A DNA stretch of 38,199 nt, taken from Bacteroidales bacterium (GTDB lineage Bacteria > Bacteroidota > Bacteroidia > Bacteroidales > Bacteroidaceae). The position numbers were made by a program, and so were the translations under genes. Shown here piece after piece: positions 16,236 through 24,125 of the stretch. Below the pieces are notes generated by a model, which saw nothing but the letters and a program-made list of their open reading frames with translations, had not been told where the DNA came from and made no database searches. Where the stretch lies: the NCBI GenBank assembly GCA_004557185.1, contig SFEP01000016.1:1-38199 (forward strand). Direction: 5' to 3'. Numbering within the stretch: the stretch's first letter is position 1; the number at the start of each line of letters is the position of its first letter.

Positions 16236-17648
16236 CTAATGGGGCTGCGGGTAACGCTCGTCGTGCAGAAAGGCTTCGTGCACAGCCTGGCACTCTGCAT
16301 CGCTCACGGGCAGTTGCAGCAGGGCGGCCATGTGGCGCGGAAACTTCTGCACCAGTTGCTCAAGAAGTTGCCAACTGAGGATGCCAGGCTGGGAGCGATA
16401 GACGCCATACGTGGTAAGTGCCAGCAGTTCGTAGTCCTTTTGTCGGAAGGCCAAGGCTTGTAGAATATCCCACAAGGGTTGCACTTCGGCGTAGTACTCG
16501 TGCTGGTGCAGCATTTCGGCTATACGCAGGGTGTCGTGCGTCTTGGCCGATGCAGGGATGGCTACCTTGACGAGCATCTGCACGGCTTGTTGGCGGACAT
16601 GCGTGCCGAGCAGAAACTCCGCCACACGTGTGCAGGCCATGGTGAACGTTTCGTGGTAGGGCACGCTCTGTTCCATCATCGTCATAGCGGCTGCCGTTTG
16701 GTCAAGAGCCACGTGTACGCAGGCCAGTCCTGTGATGATGCGCATGCGGTCGGCGTGGTGGGTGGGGCAGCAACGCAGGGCGTGGCGCAGCAGGGGCAGG
16801 GCCTCGTCGAAGTGCTCCCGCATGTAGAGGTGTTCACCCATATACATCGGTATGGTGAAGTCGTTCGACTGCGGGTCGTAGTGCTCGCGGCACAGCGCCA
16901 TGCCCTCCTCGGTTTTACCCTGAGCAAACACGGCGAATGCCTTGATGGAAAGGGCTTGCTGGTTGCTCTCGTCGATAGCGAGGGCGTAGTCGCAGGCTTC
17001 TACGCACTCCTCAAGTTGCCCGCACTTCTGGTGCAGGTCGGCCAGTTGCACCCACGACACGGCGTCGTACGGGTCGGCATCAATTTGCGCGTTGCATTGG
17101 GCTATGGCCTCGTCGGTGCGTTCGAGCTGTATGTAGATATCGGCCAGCAGTTCGTGTACACGTTTCATTTCGGGGTAAGTGGGCGGAATGGGTTCGAGCC
17201 ATGCAGCAGCCCGCTGGCAGTAGCCATAGTCGAGCATGATTTCGCCCACGTCCAGCCACCAGTCGTAGAGTTCGTTGCCCGTAAGGCCGCTGATGTGGCG
17301 CCTGACGTCCTGCTCCGCCTCATCAACCATACCCTCCGACACCTTTTTCTCGGCGTAGAAGAGAAGCACGTCGCGGTGCTGCTGGTCGGGCAGATCGCGT
17401 ATTACCTTTTCGGCTTGCCACCATTGGCCTTCGCACTTCAGGCGGTAGGCGTAGGTAAGCAGCACCTCCTGGTCCTCAGGGTGCAGGCGTAGGGCAAAGC
17501 GCATGCAACGCTCCGCGTCGTAGGGGCGGTTCTCCTTTTCGTAGTATTCCTCAATCTGCACCAAGATGGGTGCGTCCATATATAAATGCTCGTCCCGATC
17601 GATGCCTTGCTCGTAAATGCGCAGGGCTTCAGCAAAATATTTGTCCAT
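16236..17648 (-). CDS. Tetratricopeptide-repeat protein, unknown role
   Basis: A 470-residue, mostly helical protein with degenerate TPR units throughout. Examples are HEDQEVLLTYAYRL-like repeats near the N-terminus; ELLADIYIQLERTDEAIAQC followed by DADPYDAVSWVQLADLHQKC and YALAIDESNQQALSIKAFAV in the middle; and PMYMGEHLYMREHFDEALPL. It has no signal peptide or membrane segment, so it is probably cytosolic and a protein-interaction scaffold; its partner is unknown. The frame opens at 17720, but that site lies inside a TACTTTTG promoter box, so MDKYFAEALRIYEQG at 17648 is preferred. It resembles in style the Sel1/TPR protein at 35906. Confidence 0.8.
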   Translation of the reverse strand: MDKYFAEALRIYEQGIDRDEHLYMDAPILVQIEEYYEKENRPYDAERCMRFALRLHPEDQEVLLTYAYRLKCEGQWWQAEKVIRDLPDQQHRDVLLFYAEKKVSEGMVDEAEQDVRRHISGLTGNELYDWWLDVGEIMLDYGYCQRAAAWLEPIPPTYPEMKRVHELLADIYIQLERTDEAIAQCNAQIDADPYDAVSWVQLADLHQKCGQLEECVEACDYALAIDESNQQALSIKAFAVFAQGKTEEGMALCREHYDPQSNDFTIPMYMGEHLYMREHFDEALPLLRHALRCCPTHHADRMRIITGLACVHVALDQTAAAMTMMEQSVPYHETFTMACTRVAEFLLGTHVRQQAVQMLVKVAIPASAKTHDTLRIAEMLHQHEYYAEVQPLWDILQALAFRQKDYELLALTTYGVYRSQPGILSWQLLEQLVQKFPRHMAALLQLPVSDAECQAVHEAFLHDERYPQPH

Positions 17649-17717
17649 CGTTTCTACCTCTCTTACGTCTTCATGTAGGATGCCGTGTTTGGTGCGCCAT
17701 CCCTGTTGTTTGAGTGC

Positions 17718-17725
17718 CAAAAGTA
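17718..17725 (-). promoter_or_regulatory. -7 element of the TPR gene promoter
   Basis: The minus strand reads TACTTTTG, a match to TAnnTTTG, about 70 bp before the chosen ATG. No TTTG is seen at the -33 spacing. Confidence 0.55.
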
Positions 17726-17820
17726 CGCATTTCCTCCTTAACGGCCCGCGTTGCCCTGCTTGAAACGCATTTCACGCAGCATTTTGTAGCTCAGACCACG
17801 CCCTTTTGCGCGTGTTTCCC

Positions 17821-17828
17821 TATTTTTG
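17821..17828 (+). promoter_or_regulatory. Possible -7 element upstream of rhaM
   Basis: TATTTTTG fits TAnnTTTG and would give a leader of about 120 nt before the ATG at 17953. No -33 TTTG is found at the right spacing, so this is tentative. The 304-bp gap 17649-17952 otherwise holds only the divergent TPR promoter. Confidence 0.35.
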
Positions 17829-17952
17829 TGCCGCTCCGTGCACCCTGCCCACTGGAAGCCGTGCGCCGCGCATATAAATATAAGGAGTGCAGACAACCGC
17901 GGAGCATTAAGTAAACCGTCGTTTCTTTTTACAATCATTAAACGCTACACAC

Positions 17953-18336
17953 ATGGAAGGTTACGAAGTGAAAAGGTATGGCGTGCCTGCGCGCCGCTAT
18001 TGCCAGACGCTCGATTTGCGTCACGACCCCGAACTCATTGCTGAATATCAGCGTCTGCATGGTCCCGAGGGCATTTGGCCCGAAATACTGCAGGGCATTA
18101 AGCGGGCTGGCGTGCTTGAGATGGAGATATACCTGCTGGGCACGCGTCTCTTCATGATAGTCGACCTGCCTGCCGACCGCTCGTGGGACGACGTGATGGC
18201 CTGCATGGCCCGCCAGCCCCGCCAAGCCGAGTGGGAGGCACTGACCGCACGCTTCCAGCAGGCCGCTGCCGACGCCCGCAGCGAGGAGAAGTGGCAAATG
18301 ATGCAGCGCATCTTTTATCTCTATCCTGATAAATAG
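17953..18336 (+). CDS. rhaM: L-rhamnose mutarotase family protein (RhaM/YiiL)
   Basis: A 127-residue cytosolic protein of the DUF718/RhaM dimeric alpha-beta barrel family, which interconverts sugar anomers of L-rhamnose. Seen: the family signature YQRLHGPEGIWPEILQGIKR (active-site Tyr and His followed by WPE), then EMEIYLLGTRLFMIVDLPAD, then a C-terminal EEKWQMMQRIFYLY. The length (about 105 in E. coli) is slightly longer because of an extended N-terminus (MEGYEVKRYGVPARRYCQTL) and an insertion. No rhamnose catabolic genes are nearby, so the natural sugar is uncertain; related fucose or other deoxy-sugar mutarotase activity is possible. Confidence 0.85.
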   Translation: MEGYEVKRYGVPARRYCQTLDLRHDPELIAEYQRLHGPEGIWPEILQGIKRAGVLEMEIYLLGTRLFMIVDLPADRSWDDVMACMARQPRQAEWEALTARFQQAAADARSEEKWQMMQRIFYLYPDK

Positions 18337-18426
18337 ATTCCATCACATTGCTTTGGAGGGTGTGACGGTGGACGCAAATTGTAAAAGTTGTACAGGTAAA
18401 AGAGGTGTATTTTCGGCGGCTTTTCG

Positions 18427-18434
18427 TACTTTTG
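18427..18434 (+). promoter_or_regulatory. -7 element of the purB promoter
   Basis: TACTTTTG matches TAnnTTTG. The predicted start site near 18441 gives a leader of about 160 nt before the ATG at 18604. The -33 region has no exact TTTG. Confidence 0.55.
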
Positions 18435-18464
18435 CCTGCACTAATATGTAAATCTTTACGAAGC

Positions 18465-18567
18465 GTGCTCAGGCAAGGCGCTTTTGCCCGTCCGCTACGC
18501 CGCGTCAGGCTGCGAGAGCCGGCGGTCGGAGCAATAGGGTAGGGCGGTGCGTTGACCGCTGGCCGGC
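18465..18567 (+). promoter_or_regulatory. Structured 5' leader of purB
   Basis: The predicted leader is G/C-rich and can fold. GCCGGCGGTC (18518-18527) pairs with GACCGCTGGC (18554-18563) with one G-U pair, and GGCAA...TTGCC arms lie at about 18473-18488. No match to a riboswitch class I know is apparent. Its position before a purine-synthesis gene makes a cis-regulatory role conceivable. Confidence 0.4.
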
Positions 18568-18603
18568 TTGCCTCTAAGCAGCTTCCACATTTCACAAAAA
18601 TAC

Positions 18604-19950
18604 ATGGAATTAGACATCTTGACTGCTGTGTCGCCCATTGACGGGCGCTATCGTTCGAAGACTGAGCCCTTGGCTGCCTATTTTTCAGAATACGCCTTGA
18701 TGAAGTACCGAGTTCGCGTAGAGATAGAATACTTCATCAGCCTTTGCGAGTTGCCTTTGCCGCAGTTGGCCGTTTTCCCCCACGAGCATTTTGCTACGCT
18801 CAGAGGACTGTATGAGCACTTCACCGAGGCCGATGGCAACCGCGTCAAGGAGATAGAGAGCGTCACAAACCACGACGTGAAGGCTATCGAATATTTCATC
18901 AAGGAAAAGTTTGATGCCATTGGCGGTCTGGATGCCTACAAGGAGTTTATACACTTTGGTCTCACTTCGCAGGACATCAACAACACTTCCTTCCCGCTCA
19001 TGCTCAAGGAGGCTGTGGAGCAGTGCTACGTGCCCCTGTTGCAGGAACTCATCGACCAACTCAATGCCTACGCCGAGGAGTGGAAGGACATACCGATGCT
19101 GGCCAAGACGCACGGCCAGCCGGCGTCGCCCACCCGTCTGGGCAAGGAGGTAAAAGTGTTTGCCTACCGCTTGGAGCGCCAGCTCGATACGCTGCGCCAA
19201 TGCCGCATGTCGGCCAAGTTCGGCGGTGCTACAGGCAATTTCAACGCACACCACGTGGCCTATCCTGCCACCGACTGGCGTGCTTTCGGCAATCAGTTCG
19301 TGAGTGAGAAGTTGGGCTTGGAACGTGAGCAGTACACCACGCAAATCAGTAACTACGACAACATGGCTGCCCTATTCGACGCCATGAAGCGCATACACAC
19401 CGTGGTGATTGACATGGACCGCGACTTCTGGCAGTACGTGTCGATGGAGTATTTTAAGCAGAAAATCAAGCAAGGCGAGGTGGGTTCGAGTGCCATGCCG
19501 CACAAGGTGAACCCCATCGACTTTGAAAACTCTGAGGGCAACCTCGGCGTGGCCAACGCCCTGCTCGAGCACCTGAGCCGCAAACTCCCCATCAGCCGCC
19601 TGCAGCGCGACCTGACCGACAGCACCGTGATTCGCAACATCGGTGTGCCCATGGGCCATGCCCTCATCGCTTTCCACTCCTCGCTCAAGGGGCTGCGCAA
19701 GCTGCTGCTGCACGAGGAGAGCATCGCCGCCGATTTGGACAACTGCTGGGCCGTGGTGGCTGAGGCCATTCAGACGGTGCTGCGCCGCGAAGCTTATCCG
19801 CACCCCTACGAGGCTCTCAAGGCGCTCACCCGCACCAACGAGGCTATCACGCAGGAGCGCATTGCCCATTTCATCGATACGCTTGAGGTGAGCGAGGACG
19901 TAAAGCAGGAACTCCGTGCTATCACCCCGCACAACTACACTGGTATGTAA
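18604..19950 (+). CDS. purB: Adenylosuccinate lyase
   Basis: Catalyses two fumarate-releasing steps of purine synthesis: SAICAR to AICAR, and adenylosuccinate to AMP. The protein has 448 residues, close to the E. coli-type enzyme (about 456). Seen: VSPIDGRYRSKTEPLAAYFS at the N-terminus, FGLTSQDINNTSFPLML, KTHGQPASPTRLGKE (catalytic-type His), and the fumarase-superfamily signature GSSAMPHKVNPIDFENSEGN near residue 295 in the flexible catalytic loop. The MELDILTA start at 18604 is chosen over in-frame codons at 18568 because it matches the family start. A terminator hairpin follows directly. Confidence 0.97.
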   Translation: MELDILTAVSPIDGRYRSKTEPLAAYFSEYALMKYRVRVEIEYFISLCELPLPQLAVFPHEHFATLRGLYEHFTEADGNRVKEIESVTNHDVKAIEYFIKEKFDAIGGLDAYKEFIHFGLTSQDINNTSFPLMLKEAVEQCYVPLLQELIDQLNAYAEEWKDIPMLAKTHGQPASPTRLGKEVKVFAYRLERQLDTLRQCRMSAKFGGATGNFNAHHVAYPATDWRAFGNQFVSEKLGLEREQYTTQISNYDNMAALFDAMKRIHTVVIDMDRDFWQYVSMEYFKQKIKQGEVGSSAMPHKVNPIDFENSEGNLGVANALLEHLSRKLPISRLQRDLTDSTVIRNIGVPMGHALIAFHSSLKGLRKLLLHEESIAADLDNCWAVVAEAIQTVLRREAYPHPYEALKALTRTNEAITQERIAHFIDTLEVSEDVKQELRAITPHNYTGM

Positions 19951-19956
19951 CCCCCT

Positions 19957-20000
19957 CCACGTGCGCTCCGCCAGAAAAGGCAGAGTGTGCGTGGCATTTT
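19957..20000 (+). terminator. Terminator after purB
   Basis: A 16-bp hairpin (19957-19972 with 19979-19994, loop AGAAAA) with three G-U pairs and one mismatch is followed by CATTTT. It starts only 6 nt after the stop codon, so purB is probably mostly monocistronic. Confidence 0.7.
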
Positions 20001-20070
20001 CATACAACGACAGCAGCACGTGTTCGTGAGAATGCGTATGTATATATCCAAACATTTTCAATTCACAACC

Positions 20071-21345
20071 ATGAACCCAGATTACAACGACAAGCAGTTC
20101 GGGGGCAATGACCGTGAGGCCAACGGCCCCCGCAGGGATGGCTACAACCATAATGGCTATTCCCGTTACAACGCAGGCGGACAGCGTCAGCAGCGTCCCT
20201 ATTATAATAATGGAGAGGGACGCAGCCATGCGGAGGGCTATCGCTCCAACGACAGCCGCGGCTACGGCAACCGCCAGCGCAACCAGGGCGAGGGTTACGG
20301 CAATGGCTACGCAGCCCGTGAAGAGGGCGCACGTAGCGGCTACCGTCCCCGCTACAATAGTTACGGCCAGGGTAGCCGCGATGGTTACCGCAACCAGCAG
20401 CACCGCGACGGTGCAGACGGCGGCTTCAGCGCACCGCGTCAGCGCTTCAACCGTGGCGAGGGCTACGGCCAGCGCAATGCCTACGGCCAACAGCAGGGAG
20501 GCGCACAGGGCCACTACAGCCGCACGGGTGCTATGAATGGCAAGCAGCAGCGCCGCCCCTATAACCCCAACGCCAAGTATTCGCAGAAGAAGCGCCTTGA
20601 ATATAAGGAAGAACACTATGACCCCAACGAACCCGTACGCCTTAACAAGTTCTTGGCTAATGCCGGCGTATGTTCGCGCCGTGATGCCGACAAGTACATT
20701 GAGGCAGGCGTAGTGACGGTGAACGGCGAAGTAGTCACCGAACTCGGCACCAAGGTGCTACGCAGTGATGAAGTCCGCTTCCATGGCGATGCCGTGAAGA
20801 TGGAAAAGAAGGTGTACGTGCTCCTGAACAAGCCCAAGGGCTACGTGACCACCAGCGACGACCCCCAGAACCGCAAGACGGTGATGGACCTTGTGCGCAA
20901 CGCTTGCACCGAACGCATCTACCCCGTAGGCCGACTCGACCGCAACACCACAGGCGTGCTCATGCTCACCAACGATGGTGAACTGGCCTCAAAGCTGACG
21001 CACCCCAAATTCCTGAAAAAGAAAATCTACCACGTTACGACCGATCAGAATGTGTCGGCCGCCGATCTGCGCCAGATTGCAGAGGGCATCACCCTCGACG
21101 ATGGCGAGATACGCGCCGATGCTGTAGAGTATGCCAGCGAAACCGACAAGAAACAGATAGGCATCGAGATACACAGCGGACGCAATCGCATTGTGCGCCG
21201 CATCTTCGAGAGCTTGGGCTACCACGTGGTCAAGCTTGACCGTGTCTACTTTGCCGGTCTTACCAAGAAGAATGTACAGCGCGGCGATTGGCGCTACCTC
21301 ACCGAGAAGGAAGTGAATATGCTCCGCATGGGTGCCTTTGAATAA
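20071..21345 (+). CDS. RluB/RsuA-family pseudouridine synthase with disordered N-terminus
   Basis: Isomerises a uridine in ribosomal RNA. The protein has 424 residues. The first ~180 are low complexity, rich in Gly, Arg, Asn, Gln and Tyr (RGYGNRQRNQGEGYGNGYA style), resembling RGG-type RNA-binding tails. An S4 domain follows (RLNKFLANAGVCSRRDADKY), then the catalytic domain with YPVGRLDRNTTGVLMLTNDG, where the Asp of GRLDRNT is the expected nucleophile, and SGRNRIVRRIFESLGYHVVK. The ATG at 20071 is used; an upstream in-frame ATG at 20038 would add 11 residues. Rlu enzymes of E. coli type are about 230-290 residues. asnS follows 53 bp downstream and may be co-transcribed. Confidence 0.93.
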   Translation: MNPDYNDKQFGGNDREANGPRRDGYNHNGYSRYNAGGQRQQRPYYNNGEGRSHAEGYRSNDSRGYGNRQRNQGEGYGNGYAAREEGARSGYRPRYNSYGQGSRDGYRNQQHRDGADGGFSAPRQRFNRGEGYGQRNAYGQQQGGAQGHYSRTGAMNGKQQRRPYNPNAKYSQKKRLEYKEEHYDPNEPVRLNKFLANAGVCSRRDADKYIEAGVVTVNGEVVTELGTKVLRSDEVRFHGDAVKMEKKVYVLLNKPKGYVTTSDDPQNRKTVMDLVRNACTERIYPVGRLDRNTTGVLMLTNDGELASKLTHPKFLKKKIYHVTTDQNVSAADLRQIAEGITLDDGEIRADAVEYASETDKKQIGIEIHSGRNRIVRRIFESLGYHVVKLDRVYFAGLTKKNVQRGDWRYLTEKEVNMLRMGAFE

Positions 21346-21398
21346 GGCTGCGGAACACTCAAATACTATTATTACCCTGTTCAAGAACGAAAAGCAAC

Positions 21399-22793
21399 AT
21401 GCAACGTACAAGAATAAAGGAATTACTCCAAAGCACAGCCTATGGCAGCACGGTATGTGTAAAAGGATGGGTGCGCACCCGTCGTGGCAGCAAGTCGGTG
21501 AACTTTATTGCCCTCAACGACGGCAGCACCATCCACAACGTGCAGGTAGTGGCCGACACCGACAAGTTTGATGCCGAACTCCTCAAGCTCGTCACCACGG
21601 GCGCCTGCCTCAGTGTGGAGGGCACGCTGGTTGAGAGCCAAGGCTCCGGACAGAACGTAGAAGTGCAGGCCACCCACATCGAAGTGCTTGGCACCTGCGG
21701 CGCCGACTATCCCATGCAGAAGAAGGGGCAGAGCTTCGAATACATGCGTCAACATGCCCACATGCGTCTTCGCACCAACACTTTTGGCGCAGTGTTCCGC
21801 ATACGCCACAACATGGCCATGGCCATTCACCAGTACTTCCACGAACACGGCTTCTACTATTTCCACACGCCCATCATCACGGCTTCCGATTGCGAGGGCG
21901 CAGGCCAGATGTTCCAGGTCACCACGCAGAACCTCTATAACCTCGAGAAGACCGATGACGGTAAGATAAATTATGCCAACGACTTCTTCGGCAAGGCCAC
22001 CTCGCTCACCGTGAGCGGCCAGCTGGAGGGCGAACTGGGCGCTACGGCTCTCGGTGCCATCTACACTTTCGGTCCCACCTTCCGCGCCGAAAACTCCAAC
22101 ACACCGCGCCACCTTGCAGAGTTCTGGATGATTGAGCCTGAAATGGCGTTTTACGACATCCACGACAACATGGACCTCGCCGAGGAATTCATCAAGTACT
22201 GCGTGCGCTGGGCTCTCGAGCACTGTGCCGACGACCTCGTCTTCCTCAACAAGATGGTGGACAAGACGCTTCTCGAACGCCTGCACTCGGTGGTTGAAAA
22301 CGACTTCGTACGCCTCACTTACACTGAAGGCATCGAGATACTCGAGGCTGCCGTGAAGCAGGGTCACAAGTTCGAGTTCCCCGTGCACTGGGGCATCGAC
22401 CTTGCCAGTGAGCACGAGCGCTACCTCGTGGAGGAACACTTCAAGAAACCTGTTATCCTGACGGGCTATCCCAAGGAAATCAAGGCGTTCTACATGAAGA
22501 TGAACGAAGACGGCAAGACGGTGCGCGCCATGGACGTGCTCTTCCCGCAAATCGGTGAGATTATTGGCGGTTCGGAGCGCGAGGCCGACTACGACAAACT
22601 GCTGGCTCGCATTCAGGAACTCGACATTCCCATGAAGGATATGTGGTGGTATCTTGATACCCGCCGCTGGGGCTCATGCCCGCACTCTGGTTTCGGTCTG
22701 GGCTTTGAGCGCCTCATCCTCTTCGTGACGGGCATGCAGAACATCCGCGATGTCATACCCTTCCCCCGCACCCCTAAGAACGCCGAATTCTGA
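21399..22793 (+). CDS. asnS: Asparaginyl-tRNA synthetase
   Basis: Charges tRNA-Asn. A 464-residue class IIb enzyme. Seen: the N-terminal OB-fold anticodon-binding domain (VCVKGWVRTRRGSKSVNFIA, then LNDGSTIHNVQVV); class II motif 1 (HNMAMAIHQYFHEHGFYYFH, TPIIT); motif 2 (FGPTFRAENSNTPRHLAEFW, MIEPE); and motif 3 (HSGFGLGFERLILFVTGMQN). The length agrees with bacterial AsnRS (about 466). The ATG at 21399 begins MQRTRIKELL, a typical start. An AsnRS means Asn-tRNA need not be made by the transamidation route. It lies directly after the pseudouridine synthase gene. Confidence 0.97.
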   Translation: MQRTRIKELLQSTAYGSTVCVKGWVRTRRGSKSVNFIALNDGSTIHNVQVVADTDKFDAELLKLVTTGACLSVEGTLVESQGSGQNVEVQATHIEVLGTCGADYPMQKKGQSFEYMRQHAHMRLRTNTFGAVFRIRHNMAMAIHQYFHEHGFYYFHTPIITASDCEGAGQMFQVTTQNLYNLEKTDDGKINYANDFFGKATSLTVSGQLEGELGATALGAIYTFGPTFRAENSNTPRHLAEFWMIEPEMAFYDIHDNMDLAEEFIKYCVRWALEHCADDLVFLNKMVDKTLLERLHSVVENDFVRLTYTEGIEILEAAVKQGHKFEFPVHWGIDLASEHERYLVEEHFKKPVILTGYPKEIKAFYMKMNEDGKTVRAMDVLFPQIGEIIGGSEREADYDKLLARIQELDIPMKDMWWYLDTRRWGSCPHSGFGLGFERLILFVTGMQNIRDVIPFPRTPKNAEF

Positions 22794-22869
22794 CCTTGAG
22801 CCATCCCTCGTTGCTGCCATTTGCGTCAGTCAGCAGCCCGCAGGTTGTACGACATTTTAACGTAAACAC

Positions 22870-22900
22870 TTGGTAACAAGGTAGGGAATGCATACCTTTG
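22870..22900 (+). promoter_or_regulatory. nagB promoter
   Basis: TACCTTTG (22893-22900) matches the -7 consensus, and TTGG (22870-22873) lies exactly 19 nt upstream in the -33 position. The predicted start site near 22907 leaves a leader of about 88 nt. Confidence 0.75.
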
Positions 22901-22921
22901 CCTCACACCATGAAATTAACC

Positions 22922-22964
22922 TGCGCGGCGCTAAGTGCTCAGCAAGCGCAGATAGCGCCGCGCA
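22922..22964 (+). promoter_or_regulatory. Leader hairpin / inverted repeat before nagB
   Basis: A perfect 12-bp inverted repeat (TGCGCGGCGCTA at 22922-22933 with 22953-22964) encloses a 19-nt loop that holds a smaller TGCT/AGCA stem. It lies between the predicted start site and the nagB ATG, so it would be transcribed. It could be an RNA control structure or an operator. No T tract follows. Confidence 0.65.
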
Positions 22965-22994
22965 CCAAACATTAACCTTTAATTATTCAATCAC

Positions 22995-23786
22995 ATGAGA
23001 GTTATCATTGAACCCGACTATGAAAAACTGTCGCAGTGGGCTGCTGAGTATGTCATTGCTAAGATTAACGCTGCACAGCCTACCGCCGAAAAGCCCTTCG
23101 TGCTTGGTCTGCCCACAGGTTCTTCGCCCATCGGCATGTACAAGGCATTGGTGAAGGCCAACAAGGAAGGCCGCGTTTCCTTCAAGCACGTGCTCACCTT
23201 CAACATGGACGAATACGTAGGACTGCCCGAGTCGCACCCTGAGAGTTACCATTCGTTTATGGCTACCAACCTCTTCAACCATATCGACTGCCCCAAGGAA
23301 AACATTCACATTCTCAATGGTAATGCTGAGGACCTCGCAGCCGAGTGCGCTCACTACGAAGAGATGATAAAGGAAGTTGGCGGCATCGACCTCTTCATTG
23401 GCGGTATCGGTCCCGACGGTCACATTGCCTTCAACGAACCTGGTAGCTCGCTCACAAGCCGCACGCGTCAGAAGACGCTGACCACCGACACCCGCGTGGC
23501 TAATAGCCGCTTCTTCGGTGGCGACCCCGAAAGCGTGCCCGCAACTGCGCTTACCGTCGGCGTAGGCACAGTGATGTCGGCCAAGGAAGTGCTCATCCTC
23601 TGCAACGGCCACAACAAGAGCCGCGCCCTGCAGGCTGCTATCGAAGGCCCCGTTACCCAGATGTGGACCATCTCTGTGCTGCAGATGCACGAACACGGCA
23701 TCATCGTATGCGACGAGGCTGCTTGCGAAAACATCTCACACGGCACCTACAAGTACTTTAAGGATATTGAAAAGAACAACCTCTAA
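22995..23786 (+). CDS. nagB: Glucosamine-6-phosphate deaminase
   Basis: Converts glucosamine-6-phosphate to fructose-6-phosphate and ammonia, feeding amino sugars into glycolysis. The protein has 263 residues (E. coli NagB 266). Seen: LGLPTGSSPIGMYKALV (phosphate-binding loop), FNMDEYVGLP (catalytic Asp), FIGGIGPDGHIAFNEPGSSL with the active-site His and Glu, and GVGTVMSAKEVLILCNGHNK. The ATG at 22995 is the natural start. No nagA or amino-sugar transporter is adjacent. The strong promoter and leader hairpin suggest independent control. A terminator follows at 23845. Confidence 0.97.
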   Translation: MRVIIEPDYEKLSQWAAEYVIAKINAAQPTAEKPFVLGLPTGSSPIGMYKALVKANKEGRVSFKHVLTFNMDEYVGLPESHPESYHSFMATNLFNHIDCPKENIHILNGNAEDLAAECAHYEEMIKEVGGIDLFIGGIGPDGHIAFNEPGSSLTSRTRQKTLTTDTRVANSRFFGGDPESVPATALTVGVGTVMSAKEVLILCNGHNKSRALQAAIEGPVTQMWTISVLQMHEHGIIVCDEAACENISHGTYKYFKDIEKNNL

Positions 23787-23844
23787 AAGGGCAGGCGATA
23801 CTTCCTTATATATATAAATGGAGTATCTAAGCCTAACACACAAG

Positions 23845-23892
23845 AAAAAGCGAAGCGTAAGACCCTCCACGAGGCGCGCGCTTCGCTTTTTT
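23845..23892 (+). terminator. Terminator after nagB
   Basis: A perfect 13-bp stem (23845-23857 with 23879-23891) with a 21-nt loop ends in TTTTTT. The rest of the 339-bp gap to 24125 shows no recognisable gene or consensus promoter. Confidence 0.8.
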
Positions 23893-24125
23893 AACGCAAC
23901 TACTTTTAGGAGCGTTCTCTTCAGTTGCTTTATCTGATTTCTGATTGCACTCTGCGTGTAGCGTGTCTGTGGTGTCAAAGTTCCTTTCCCCGTGAAATGC
24001 GATAGCCTGGTGGCATCGTGAAGGAGCAGGCTGACAGTATGCGCCCGAGAGAAACAATGTAAATCTCCAGTTACTAAGTCCTATACGGTGGGATTGAATA
24101 GCACCCACCCTTACACATAGCCTCT

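Noticed and set aside
18441..18603. Known purine riboswitch in the purB leader
   Set aside because: I could not recognise the conserved junction and loop sequences of the purine aptamer. Only generic stems are seen.
19372..20616. A 414-codon minus-strand open frame over the purB end and the pseudouridine synthase start
   Set aside because: It is antisense to two well-identified genes. Its Ala/Val-rich run arises from the reverse of Gly/Arg/Asn codons and crosses the purB terminator.
22794..22994. tRNA or small RNA gene in the gap before nagB
   Set aside because: There is no cloverleaf or T-loop sequence. The hairpin is explained as part of the nagB leader.
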